A program made the position numbers and the translations under genes. The notes beneath the pieces are model-generated. The model was given only the letters and a program-made list of their open reading frames with translations. It was not told where the DNA came from and did no database searches. Shown here one piece after another: positions 33,091 to 40,598 of a DNA stretch of 64,000 bases; position 1 is the stretch's first letter, and the number at the start of each line of letters is the position of its first letter. Source of the DNA: JAPULR01 sp963665075 (GTDB lineage: Bacteria > Chloroflexota > Dehalococcoidia > Lucifugimonadales > GCA-2712585); NCBI GenBank assembly GCA_963665075.1, contig OY762063.1:1426001-1490000 (forward strand), given 5' to 3'.

Positions 33091-33585
33091 ATGTTTACTT
33101 TGGGAATCCTCACCATCAGCACCAGCGGCCACGAAGGCAAAAGGGAAGACGCCAGCGGCGCGGCCATTCGCCGGACACTGGCGCCCCCTGTATATAAGGA
33201 AGAACGGTACGAGATGATTCCCGACGTGCGGGAGGCCATCGAGGACAGGTTCAGGACGTGGGCGGACGAGGACAGGTTAGACCTGATAGTGAGCACCGGC
33301 GGCACCGGCTTGAGTCCCACCGACGTTACCCCGGAAGCGTGCCTGGCCGTCATCGACCGCGAGGTTCCCGGCATGGCCGAGACCATGCGCGCCCAGACCC
33401 TGAGCAAGACGCCTATGGCGATGATTAGCCGCTCGGTGGTGGGCGCGCGGGGACATACCCTGATAGTGACGCTGCCCGGCAGCCCCAAGGCGGTGGTGGA
33501 ATGTCTTGAGGTGATTCTGCCCGTGCTCCCTCACGCCTTGGAGATTCTGAAGGACAGGGCCGAGGGCCATCCGACAGGACACTGA
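33091..33585 (+). CDS. Molybdenum cofactor biosynthesis protein, MogA/MoaB family
   Basis: A 164-aa molybdopterin adenylyltransferase-type protein. GILTISTSGHEGKREDASG is the N-terminal strand-loop; LDLIVSTGGTGLSPTDVTPEA is the MPT-binding TGGTG loop; and TLIVTLPGSPKAVVECLE matches the family. The ATG at 33091 behind AAGGAG was chosen over an in-frame upstream start lacking homology. moaD and moaE lie 26 kb away. It is followed at 14 nt by trmD, an unusual neighbour. Confidence 0.9.
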   Translation: MFTLGILTISTSGHEGKREDASGAAIRRTLAPPVYKEERYEMIPDVREAIEDRFRTWADEDRLDLIVSTGGTGLSPTDVTPEACLAVIDREVPGMAETMRAQTLSKTPMAMISRSVVGARGHTLIVTLPGSPKAVVECLEVILPVLPHALEILKDRAEGHPTGH

Positions 33586-33599
33586 CGGGGTTTCCCTCC

Positions 33600-34352
33600 A
33601 TGCAGGTGCACATTCTGACGCTGTTCCCTGAGATGTTTCAGGGGCCTTTCGACCATAGCATCGTGAAGCGGGCGATGGAGAAGGGGGCGGTGGAGATTCT
33701 TATTCACGACATCCGGGACTTCACCCACGACCGGCATCGAACCGTGGACGACTACCAGTTCGGCGGCGATCCGGGGATGGTGATGAAGCCGGAGCCTATC
33801 TTCGAGGGAGTGGAGTCGATCCTCGCGGGGATTACCCAGCTGGAAATGGCGATGACGCGGGTGATTCTAACCTCGCCCCAGGGGAATCTGCTGGACCAGA
33901 AGATGGTGGAGGAGTTTTCCCGCCAACGATACCTGATTATCCTGTGCGGGCACTATGAGGGGGTGGACGAGCGGGTGCGGGAGCATCTGATTACGGACGA
34001 CGTAAGCATCGGTGACTACGTGCTGACGGGCGGGGAGCTGGCGGCGATGGCGTTGACGGACGCGGTGGTTCGGCTGCTGCCGGGGGTGGTGGGAAAACCG
34101 GAAAGCGTCAGCCGCGACTCGATAACGTCGGGGCTTCTCCAGCACCCGGTATACACGCGCCCGGCTGAATACCAGGATTGGAGAGTTCCCGACGTGCTGC
34201 TCTCCGGCAACCACGCGGAAATAAAGCGATGGCGTCGCGAACGCTCCCTGGAGCGAACCTTCCAACGCCGCCCGGACCTCCTCGCAAACGCCAACCTCTC
34301 AGCGGAGGACATCGCGTTCCTCAAAACCCTCGGTTACCCACCCCCACGCTAG
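33600..34352 (+). CDS. trmD: tRNA (guanine(37)-N1)-methyltransferase TrmD
   Basis: A 250-aa SPOUT methyltransferase making m1G37 in tRNAs and preventing frameshifting. HILTLFPEMFQGPFDHSIV, DYQFGGDPGMVMKPEP, LCGHYEGVDERVREH and GDYVLTGGELAAMALTDAVV (the knot that binds SAM) are all present, ending with SGNHAEIKRWRR. The ATG overlaps the sequence just after the MogA-like gene. rplS, its classical partner, follows only after a 1.1-kb interruption by a minus-strand module. Confidence 0.97.
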   Translation: MQVHILTLFPEMFQGPFDHSIVKRAMEKGAVEILIHDIRDFTHDRHRTVDDYQFGGDPGMVMKPEPIFEGVESILAGITQLEMAMTRVILTSPQGNLLDQKMVEEFSRQRYLIILCGHYEGVDERVREHLITDDVSIGDYVLTGGELAAMALTDAVVRLLPGVVGKPESVSRDSITSGLLQHPVYTRPAEYQDWRVPDVLLSGNHAEIKRWRRERSLERTFQRRPDLLANANLSAEDIAFLKTLGYPPPR

Positions 34353-34460
34353 CCCCGGTACGCGGATCAGTACAAAGCCTGAATTCGATCGAAATTTCCG
34401 ACCCTGCTGACGTGCGCCGCGATTGAAGCCAATGCTTTTTCCGCGAAGCCTTTATCCGCG

Positions 34461-34889
34461 TTATCCGTCTTGGATTGTATGGAGTGCCTGCGGGTCGAGA
34501 ACGCCAACGTCAGCAACCCGGACCGACGCTTGGGCGACCTCGACTATGGCATTTGCCAGACCGTTCATCCCCACTCCGCGTCGCGTCAATTGCCCCTGGA
34601 TCAACTCCAGCCGGAGGGTATGGCATACGTCATCCACCATTGACTGCTGATCTTTCGTGAGCCGGTTACTGACGGAACGTTGCCGCAGCCAACCCAAAGC
34701 TTCTCCGTAGTCCGTCACCACGTAAGAGTCTCCTCGTTCCAGAACGAACACGTCAACGACTCCACCATCGGGATACAGAAGGGGCGTCCTCACCCTTACG
34801 CCTTCCGATGGAGCCGGCGCGCATTCAAAGAGCGACGGCAAGACAGGCGATACGTACGCGCAAATTTCGGAGGCGTTCATAGCTGTCAC
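34461..34889 (-). CDS. DUF1828-like protein
   Basis: A 142-aa protein resembling DUF1828 (recalled from the family pattern; moderate confidence): an N-terminal RVRTPLLYPDGGVVDVFV, then SYVVTDYGEALGWLRQR, then a helical C-terminal part. It starts with GTG, which overlaps the TGA of the broken DUF6978 gene, so the two formed a coupled unit. The function is unknown; paired DUFs of this sort are often phage- or toxin-related. It sits inside the trmD-rplS interval and reads opposite to it, which suggests insertion. Confidence 0.55.
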   Translation of the reverse strand: MTAMNASEICAYVSPVLPSLFECAPAPSEGVRVRTPLLYPDGGVVDVFVLERGDSYVVTDYGEALGWLRQRSVSNRLTKDQQSMVDDVCHTLRLELIQGQLTRRGVGMNGLANAIVEVAQASVRVADVGVLDPQALHTIQDG

Positions 34890-35337
34890 CTTTCAGGATG
34901 AATCGGAGGTCTCATCCGACCGGAATGATTCAAGTTGGCCTCAGCGCAGAACTGTTCCCACACTCCTATGGGATTGTGCCACGGCTCTGTGATGTGGTTG
35001 GGAGAATACGCCCACTTGTCATGGGCGCCCTCCCGCCAGCGGTTTTTGTGGGTTTCGCCAACGAACTGTCCGTCGGGGTTGCGATGTTCCGCTCCCAAGT
35101 CAAGGCCGTAAATCCGGCCCACGTTGCTATGAATAGATGAATAATGGAATAAGACAGCTTGCCGGAGTCTGGATTGTACCAACCGCGCAGGAAGATGGGA
35201 TATCCCTCTTCATTATTGATATTGACTCTGAATTCCATAGCGCGTAGGACGTCGCTCCTTCTCCACACTATATCCGCAGCAATGAGCTTGGACTGGTCTT
35301 GAATGATTGCCTCGAACTCTCCTTGGCTCAGAGTCAA
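34886..35337 (-). pseudogene. DUF6978-like gene disrupted by an 8-bp tandem duplication
   Basis: Two overlapping frames join into one recognisable protein. The first frame gives LTLSQGEFEAIIQDQS, EFRVNINNEEGYPIFLRG and LSYSIIH. The second continues VGRIYGLDLGAEHRNPDG, HKNRWREGAHDKWAY and WEQFCAEANLNHSGRMRPP. The switch occurs at 35128-35143, where TATTCATC/TATTCATA is an 8-bp tandem repeat on the minus strand; removing one unit restores the frame. The likely start is TTG at 35337 behind AGGGGAG. It resembles DUF6978, function unknown. A sequencing error cannot be excluded. Confidence 0.65.
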
Positions 35338-35490
35338 GCATTCGTCTCCCCTTATGCAAATTTCATTGAAACCCCGTTGTTGCCCTAGCCTAAACCACAA
35401 CCCCCGATGATTCAACAGCCCCCGCCTTGCCTGCAACCCTGCCCAGGCGGTACAATTCCCCCCTGCAACCCCATCGGGAGAAGAACGGTC

Positions 35491-35835
35491 ATGGCGGTAA
35501 GCTCAGTAATCAACTTGGAAGCGAATCCCAAGATCCAGGATTTCGGGCCTGGGGATTCCGTGAAGGTCAACTACCGGGTCAGAGAGGGCGAGCGGGAGCG
35601 GATTCAGGCCTTCATAGGCGTGGTCATCAAGCGGCGGGGGGAAGGCCCCGGCGCGAACTTCACCGTGCGCCGCGTCACCCAGAACATCGGCGTGGAGCGC
35701 ACCTTTCCTTTCTACTCGCCCCGCATAGAGTCCGTGGAGGTGGTCAGACGGGGCAAGGTGCGGCGCGCCCGCCTATATTATCTGCGGGGCCGCTTCGGAC
35801 GGGCCGCCCGCATCAAAGAGCGGGGCCGCTACTAG
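35491..35835 (+). CDS. rplS: 50S ribosomal protein L19
   Basis: 114 aa at the 30S-50S interface. FGPGDSVKVNYRVREGERER, IQAFIGVVIKRRGEG, FTVRRVTQNIGVERTFPFYS and RRARLYYLRGRFGRAARIKE are the L19 signatures. The ATG at 35491 follows GGGAGAAG; the longer frame upstream is proline-rich and not homologous. Normally found just after trmD; here 1.1 kb away. Confidence 0.97.
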   Translation: MAVSSVINLEANPKIQDFGPGDSVKVNYRVREGERERIQAFIGVVIKRRGEGPGANFTVRRVTQNIGVERTFPFYSPRIESVEVVRRGKVRRARLYYLRGRFGRAARIKERGRY

Positions 35836-35849
35836 GTCTGGACAGGGTT

Positions 35850-35985
35850 AGGGCGCCCGCAAGGGACGCCCCTACGGAGACCTTTGAATAACCGTCATTC
35901 CCGCCATCCCCACCGTCATTCCCGCGCAGGCGGGAATCCATCTTCTCCCTTCCCCCTCGATGGGGGAAGGTTAGGATGGGGGTGA
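35850..35985. repeat. Repeat cluster running up to priA
   Basis: Degenerate GGGCGCCC...GACGCCCCTAC element at about 35850-35875, a half-palindrome at about 35894, a full palindrome at 35918-35937 and a CTTCCCCCTCGATGGGGGAAGG element with its GGATGGGGGTGA tail to about 35984. Confidence 0.8.
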
Positions 35986-35999
35986 TTCGGGTGGGGCGG

Positions 36000-38429
36000 A
36001 TGAAGTACGTCGAGGTTGCCGTCGATGCTCCCCTTGGCGTCAACCGCACCCTGACCTACAGCGTCCCGCCGCGGATGGAAGCGTTTCCCGGACAGCTTGT
36101 GTGGGTTCCCCTCGGCCCGCGGCCCGTGCAGGGGATGGTGTTTGAGACGTCGGCCCAGACTTCCCTCGATGAGACGCGTCCGATTATTTCCACCATAGCG
36201 CCCGGCGCGCTCTTGCCAACCTGGGGCTTGGAACTGGCGCGGTGGCTCAGCCGCTACTACCTATCTTCCCTCTTCGAAGCCGCCGCCCTTATGCTGCCGC
36301 CGGGGTTCAAGACCCGGGTACGCGCTCACGTCGGAATTGCCAAGAAACGCCCATCCAACCTGACGGATCAGGAATCGTCCGTTTACGAGTTTGTCGCCCA
36401 GGCAGGACGCGTGGACGAGAGGGCCGTCAAGAAGGACTTGGGACGGAAGGCTGGCGCGTCCCTGGAGCCGTTAGTTCGACGGGGAATTCTGGAGCGCGAG
36501 TGGGAGATTGTCCGACCGCGCACGGCGCCCCGATACGAACGCTACCTGCTGCCGAACCTGCCCGCCAATATCTCCAAGGAAGACGCGCTTTCCCAAATTC
36601 GAGGCTCACAGCGAACGGCCCTCCTATCCGCCGCCTTGGAACGTCCCGGCCCCATTCCCTATTCGGTTGCGATGGAAGAGTTCGGCCCCTCGGCGGTCAA
36701 AGGACTGGTGGAGAAAGGGCTGGTGGCTCAGGAGTGGGTTCGCGGCGGTCGTCAAAGAAGCCCGGACTATCAGTTAGGGCTGCCGCCGACGCTTACGCCT
36801 GAACAGGCCGGCGTGGTCGACTTCGTACAAAAGCTGCTTGGTGACGAAAGGGCGACGCCACGCAGCGTCCTGCTTCACGGCGTCACGGGGAGCGGCAAAA
36901 CCGAGGTGTACCTGCGCGCGTTGGAGCGGTGCGTCAGCCTGGGGCGTCGCGGGATTCTGCTGGTGCCGGAAATTTCCATGACGCCCCAGATGGAGGAGCG
37001 AATCAACGCCCGCTTCCCCGGAAGGGTGGCGGTGCTCCACAGCGCCATGAGCTTGCAGAAGCGGTTCGACGAGTGGTGGCGAATCCGCGCGGGGGAGTAC
37101 GACGTGGTGGTGGGGCCGCGGAGCGCCCTGTTTTCGCCCGTGCCGAATCTGGGACTCATCGTCATCGACGAGGAGCACGAGTGGAACTATAAGGAGGAGA
37201 ACGCGCCCCCTCGTTACCACGCCCGTGAGACGGCGCGGAAGATTTCCCAGCTTTCCGGCGCGCCGGTGTTGATGGGCAGCGCCACGCCGGACGTAGCCAC
37301 CTACTATCACGCGCTGCGGGGGACGCGGCGCCGGCTGTTCAAGCTGCCCTATCGCATAGGCGCGAACGCGCCCCCGTCCGACAAAAGAAATGGCGCGGGA
37401 TTGGCAAAAGTGGTCATCGAGGACATGCGGGAGGAGTTGAAAGAAGGAAACCGCAGTCCCTTCAGCCGCCGCCTGACCCGTTCGCTGAAGGAGTGCATCC
37501 GTCGAGGAGAGCAGGCAATCCTGTTTCTCAACCGCCGCGGCGCGGCTTCCGTGGTGCAGTGCCGCGATTGCGGGCTGGCCCTAGAGTGCCGCCGATGTTC
37601 CGTGGCAGTCACCTACCACCGAGGCAGGGGGTTGCTGTGCCACCTTTGCGGACGCCGTCGCAGGCCGTCGGCCACCTGCGAGGAGTGCGGCGGCAGGACT
37701 CTCCGCTACATGGGCATCGGAACTCAGAAGGTGGTGGAGGAGTTGAAGCAGGTCTTGCCGGGCGTCGGGGTGGTGCGTTGGGACAGCGACACGGCAGGAC
37801 GGCGAGGCGAACACGAGGCGCTGCTGAAATCCTTCGCGGCGGGGAAAGCGCAGGTGCTGGTGGGCACCCAGATGGTCGCCAAAGGTTTGCACGTGCCCAA
37901 CGTGAGCCTGGTCGGCGTGGCGCTGGCGGACGTGGGATTGCACCGCCCCGACTTCCGCGCGGGCGAGCGAACCTTCCAACTCCTATGCCAGGTGGCGGGA
38001 CGTGCGGGCCGAGGATCGTCGCCGGGTCTCGTCGTCATCCAGACCTACAGCCCGGAGAACTACGCGATACGCGCGGCGGGCCGCCAGGACTTCTCTGCCA
38101 TGTACAAGCGCGAGATCGCCTATCGTCGCGAGTTGGGCTATCCCCCCTTCAGCAGGCTCATCCGCCTAACGTACCAACATATAAAGGAAGACGCTTGCGA
38201 GAAGGAGGCCGAGCGGATGGCGGAGCTTCTCCGCAGCACGGCTTACGGGCGCGGACTTGCGGGGGTTGACGTGGTCGGCCCCGCGCCGGCCCAGCCCCGA
38301 AGGGTTCGCGGCATGTACCGATGGCATCTCATCCTGAAGGGCACGGGCGGCGACCTTCACAACCTGTTGGAAGAGGTCGGAATGCCCAGGGGTTGGACGG
38401 TGGACGTGGACCCGGTGACGTCGCTTTGA
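36000..38429 (+). CDS. priA: Primosomal protein N' (PriA helicase)
   Basis: An 809-aa replication-restart helicase. The N-terminal 3'-end-binding domain starts VEVAVDAPLGVNRTLTYSVP. Helicase domain 1 has GVTGSGKTEVYLRAL and LIVIDEEHEWNYK. The zinc-binding insert has CRDCGLALECRRC, CHLCGRRRRPSATCEECG. Domain 2 has VLVGTQMVAKGLHVPNVSLV and QVAGRAGRG. An ATG at 35976 is in frame but encoded by a repeat tail; the ATG at 36000 is preferred. Paired with def as in many bacteria. Confidence 0.95.
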   Translation: MKYVEVAVDAPLGVNRTLTYSVPPRMEAFPGQLVWVPLGPRPVQGMVFETSAQTSLDETRPIISTIAPGALLPTWGLELARWLSRYYLSSLFEAAALMLPPGFKTRVRAHVGIAKKRPSNLTDQESSVYEFVAQAGRVDERAVKKDLGRKAGASLEPLVRRGILEREWEIVRPRTAPRYERYLLPNLPANISKEDALSQIRGSQRTALLSAALERPGPIPYSVAMEEFGPSAVKGLVEKGLVAQEWVRGGRQRSPDYQLGLPPTLTPEQAGVVDFVQKLLGDERATPRSVLLHGVTGSGKTEVYLRALERCVSLGRRGILLVPEISMTPQMEERINARFPGRVAVLHSAMSLQKRFDEWWRIRAGEYDVVVGPRSALFSPVPNLGLIVIDEEHEWNYKEENAPPRYHARETARKISQLSGAPVLMGSATPDVATYYHALRGTRRRLFKLPYRIGANAPPSDKRNGAGLAKVVIEDMREELKEGNRSPFSRRLTRSLKECIRRGEQAILFLNRRGAASVVQCRDCGLALECRRCSVAVTYHRGRGLLCHLCGRRRRPSATCEECGGRTLRYMGIGTQKVVEELKQVLPGVGVVRWDSDTAGRRGEHEALLKSFAAGKAQVLVGTQMVAKGLHVPNVSLVGVALADVGLHRPDFRAGERTFQLLCQVAGRAGRGSSPGLVVIQTYSPENYAIRAAGRQDFSAMYKREIAYRRELGYPPFSRLIRLTYQHIKEDACEKEAERMAELLRSTAYGRGLAGVDVVGPAPAQPRRVRGMYRWHLILKGTGGDLHNLLEEVGMPRGWTVDVDPVTSL

Positions 38430-38538
38430 CGTTTAGAATGAGCGCTGCGCCTTTACACCCGTTAAGGCGAATGTCTATAATCTTTGAGGCCTTTTACGCA
38501 GGCCGACGGCAACCATACCCTCAGGAGGAGAGAAGAAC

Positions 38539-39072
38539 GTGGCTGTGAGACCGCTGGTTTCCGCCCAGAACCCGGTGTTGAGTCGGAAGACCAGCCGGGT
38601 AAAGCGGGTGGATGCGGGGATTCGCAGACTGGTTGAAGATATGATTGAGACGATGCATGACGCTCACGGGGTGGGGCTGGCCGCCAACCAGATTGGCGTG
38701 CCGCTCCGCATCGCCGTCATCCAGCTTCCCGAAGACGATGAAGCCGTTGTGCTCATCAACCCGGAGGTTGTCCGACGGGAGGGGTCTCGTGAGCTTACGG
38801 AGGGATGCCTGAGCGTTCCGGGGTATTCGGGGTGCACCGTCCGGTCCGAGAAGGTTCACGTGAAGGCGCAGGGACTGGACGGCAAGCCTTTCCGCATCAA
38901 GGCGGAGGGCGACCTGTTGGCCCAGGCCCTGGAGCACGAGACGGACCATCTGGACGGGCATCTGTACGTGGAGCGGCTGGTGAGCCAGGACCAAATCTGG
39001 AAGAATGACGAGGATGAGGCGGAGGAGGAATTGGATAGGGACGCAACGGAGGCTGCTTCATCCAGCAAGTAA
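38539..39072 (+). CDS. def: Peptide deformylase
   Basis: A 177-aa metalloenzyme removing the N-formyl group from new proteins. All three motifs are present: HGVGLAANQIGV, EGCLSVPGYSG and QALEHETDHLDGHLYV (HExxH-type metal site). The start is GTG behind CAGGAGGAG. The C-terminal tail is acidic (EDEAEEELDRD). Its last codons overlap the probable start of the CCA-adding enzyme. Confidence 0.97.
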   Translation: MAVRPLVSAQNPVLSRKTSRVKRVDAGIRRLVEDMIETMHDAHGVGLAANQIGVPLRIAVIQLPEDDEAVVLINPEVVRREGSRELTEGCLSVPGYSGCTVRSEKVHVKAQGLDGKPFRIKAEGDLLAQALEHETDHLDGHLYVERLVSQDQIWKNDEDEAEEELDRDATEAASSSK

Positions 39073-40598
39073 CGGTTTCGCCCGGGCCTCACAGGCTTCC
39101 ACCCCTTGAATTCACAGCGCCGCTTGGAGCCACTGCCGCCGCGCTTGGGGAGTTCTTTGCCTCCCGCGGGGTGGAGGCTTACTTGGTGGGGGGCTACGTT
39201 CGGGACGCGCTGATGGGTCGGAACAGCCACGACGTGGATACGGCGGTCAGAAGCGACGCCCTGGCTTTGGGGCAGGAGTTGGCCCGCCGGTTCGGCGGCA
39301 GCTTCGTGCCGATGGATCCCCTGCGGAGAGTGGCGCGGGTGGTGTGCAGGGACGGCGGGCCGACGATTGATCTGGCGACCATGACAGGCTCGGTTGAGCG
39401 GGATCTGGCGCGTCGAGACTTTACCATTGACGCGATGGCCCTGCCGGTAGAAGCCGCGTCCAGGCAGGATTGGAAGCAGGCCGTCATCGACCCCTTTGGT
39501 GGACGGAAAGACCTGGAGCGCCGGTTGGTGCGGATGGTGAGCGACGGGGCGTTTCGGGAAGACCCCAGCCGTCTGCTCCGGGGCGTCCGGCTGACCCGCA
39601 GCCTTGGGTTCCGCATGGATGCGGATACGTCGGCGAAGATTAGGGAAGATTCGCATCTGATAGACACGATAGCCGGCGAACGGGTCAGGGACGAGTTCCT
39701 CATCCTATTGTCGCTGGACGCTCCGGCAAAGACGCTTCACTCCCTGGACGAACTGGGGCTGCTGTGCCGCATCGTGCCGGAATTGGGTCTGGCAAAGCGC
39801 GTCTCGCAGCCAAAGGAGCACTATTGGGACGTGTTCGAGCATACGATTCAGGCGGTGGAAGCGGCCCACGATGTGACGGCTCCGGCTTCGCGTCGAAACG
39901 CGCGCCATCTATCAACAGTGCTTTGGGACGAGGAGATGCAAAGCCACTTCGACGAGGTGGTCAGCGACGGTCACACTCGGCGCACCATCCTCAAGCTGGG
40001 CGCGCTCTTCCACGACATTGCCAAGCCGCAGACCAAGTCGGTGGACGCCACGGGCAGGACGCGATTCCTGGGTCATCCCAAGCAGGGCGCGACGGTTGCG
40101 GAAGAAAGGCTGCGTAGTCTTCGCATCAGCGCCCGAGGGGTTCGGAGCGTTTCGGCGATGGTGCGCGCCCATCTGCGTCCCACCCAGATGAGCCAGGAAA
40201 TGGAACGTCCCAGCCCTCGCGCCGTATTCCGGTTCTTCCGCGACCTGGACGAATCGGCCTACTCCGTGCTCTACCTAAGCCTGGCCGACTACCTCGCCGC
40301 CCGCGGGCCGATGCGGGAGACGGAAGACTGGCTCCGGCGCGTGGAACTGATAAATTATGTGGTGACGGAATCGCGCAGGGATGTAACGGCTGACGACTCG
40401 GATAAGCAAAAGCCTCTGCTGACGGGGCACGATCTGATAGAAGCATTCGGACTGGAACCCGGCCCCGTCTTCCGTCCGCTCCTGGAGGGGTTGGAAGAGG
40501 CGGGCGCCGCGTCGGAAGTCAATTCAAGAGAGGAAGCGCTGGCCTGGGTGCGGGCGCGCTTGGAAGACGGAACAATGATAGTGGACGCTCATGCGTAG
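39060..40598 (+). CDS. cca: CCA-adding tRNA nucleotidyltransferase with HD domain, probable ATC start
   Basis: Class II nucleotidyltransferase that adds or repairs tRNA 3'-CCA. LVGGYVRDALMGRNSHDVDT holds the G-loop and metal-binding DxD. ARRDFTIDAMALPVE and GRKDLERRLVRMV follow. A C-terminal HD phosphohydrolase domain is present (KLGALFHDIAKPQTK). Starting at GTG 39171 would put the G-loop at residue 5. The frame is open upstream with protein-like sequence (PLGATAAALGEFFASRG) but no ATG/GTG/TTG. ATC at 39060 stands 7 nt after GGAGG and is the best candidate. At least the 39171-40598 part is certain. Confidence 0.85.
   Translation: MQQVTVSPGPHRLPPLEFTAPLGATAAALGEFFASRGVEAYLVGGYVRDALMGRNSHDVDTAVRSDALALGQELARRFGGSFVPMDPLRRVARVVCRDGGPTIDLATMTGSVERDLARRDFTIDAMALPVEAASRQDWKQAVIDPFGGRKDLERRLVRMVSDGAFREDPSRLLRGVRLTRSLGFRMDADTSAKIREDSHLIDTIAGERVRDEFLILLSLDAPAKTLHSLDELGLLCRIVPELGLAKRVSQPKEHYWDVFEHTIQAVEAAHDVTAPASRRNARHLSTVLWDEEMQSHFDEVVSDGHTRRTILKLGALFHDIAKPQTKSVDATGRTRFLGHPKQGATVAEERLRSLRISARGVRSVSAMVRAHLRPTQMSQEMERPSPRAVFRFFRDLDESAYSVLYLSLADYLAARGPMRETEDWLRRVELINYVVTESRRDVTADDSDKQKPLLTGHDLIEAFGLEPGPVFRPLLEGLEEAGAASEVNSREEALAWVRARLEDGTMIVDAHA

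Noticed and set aside
35976..35999. Upstream ATG for priA
   Set aside because: It lies in the GGATGGGGGTGA tail of a repeat; homology begins at the ATG at 36000.
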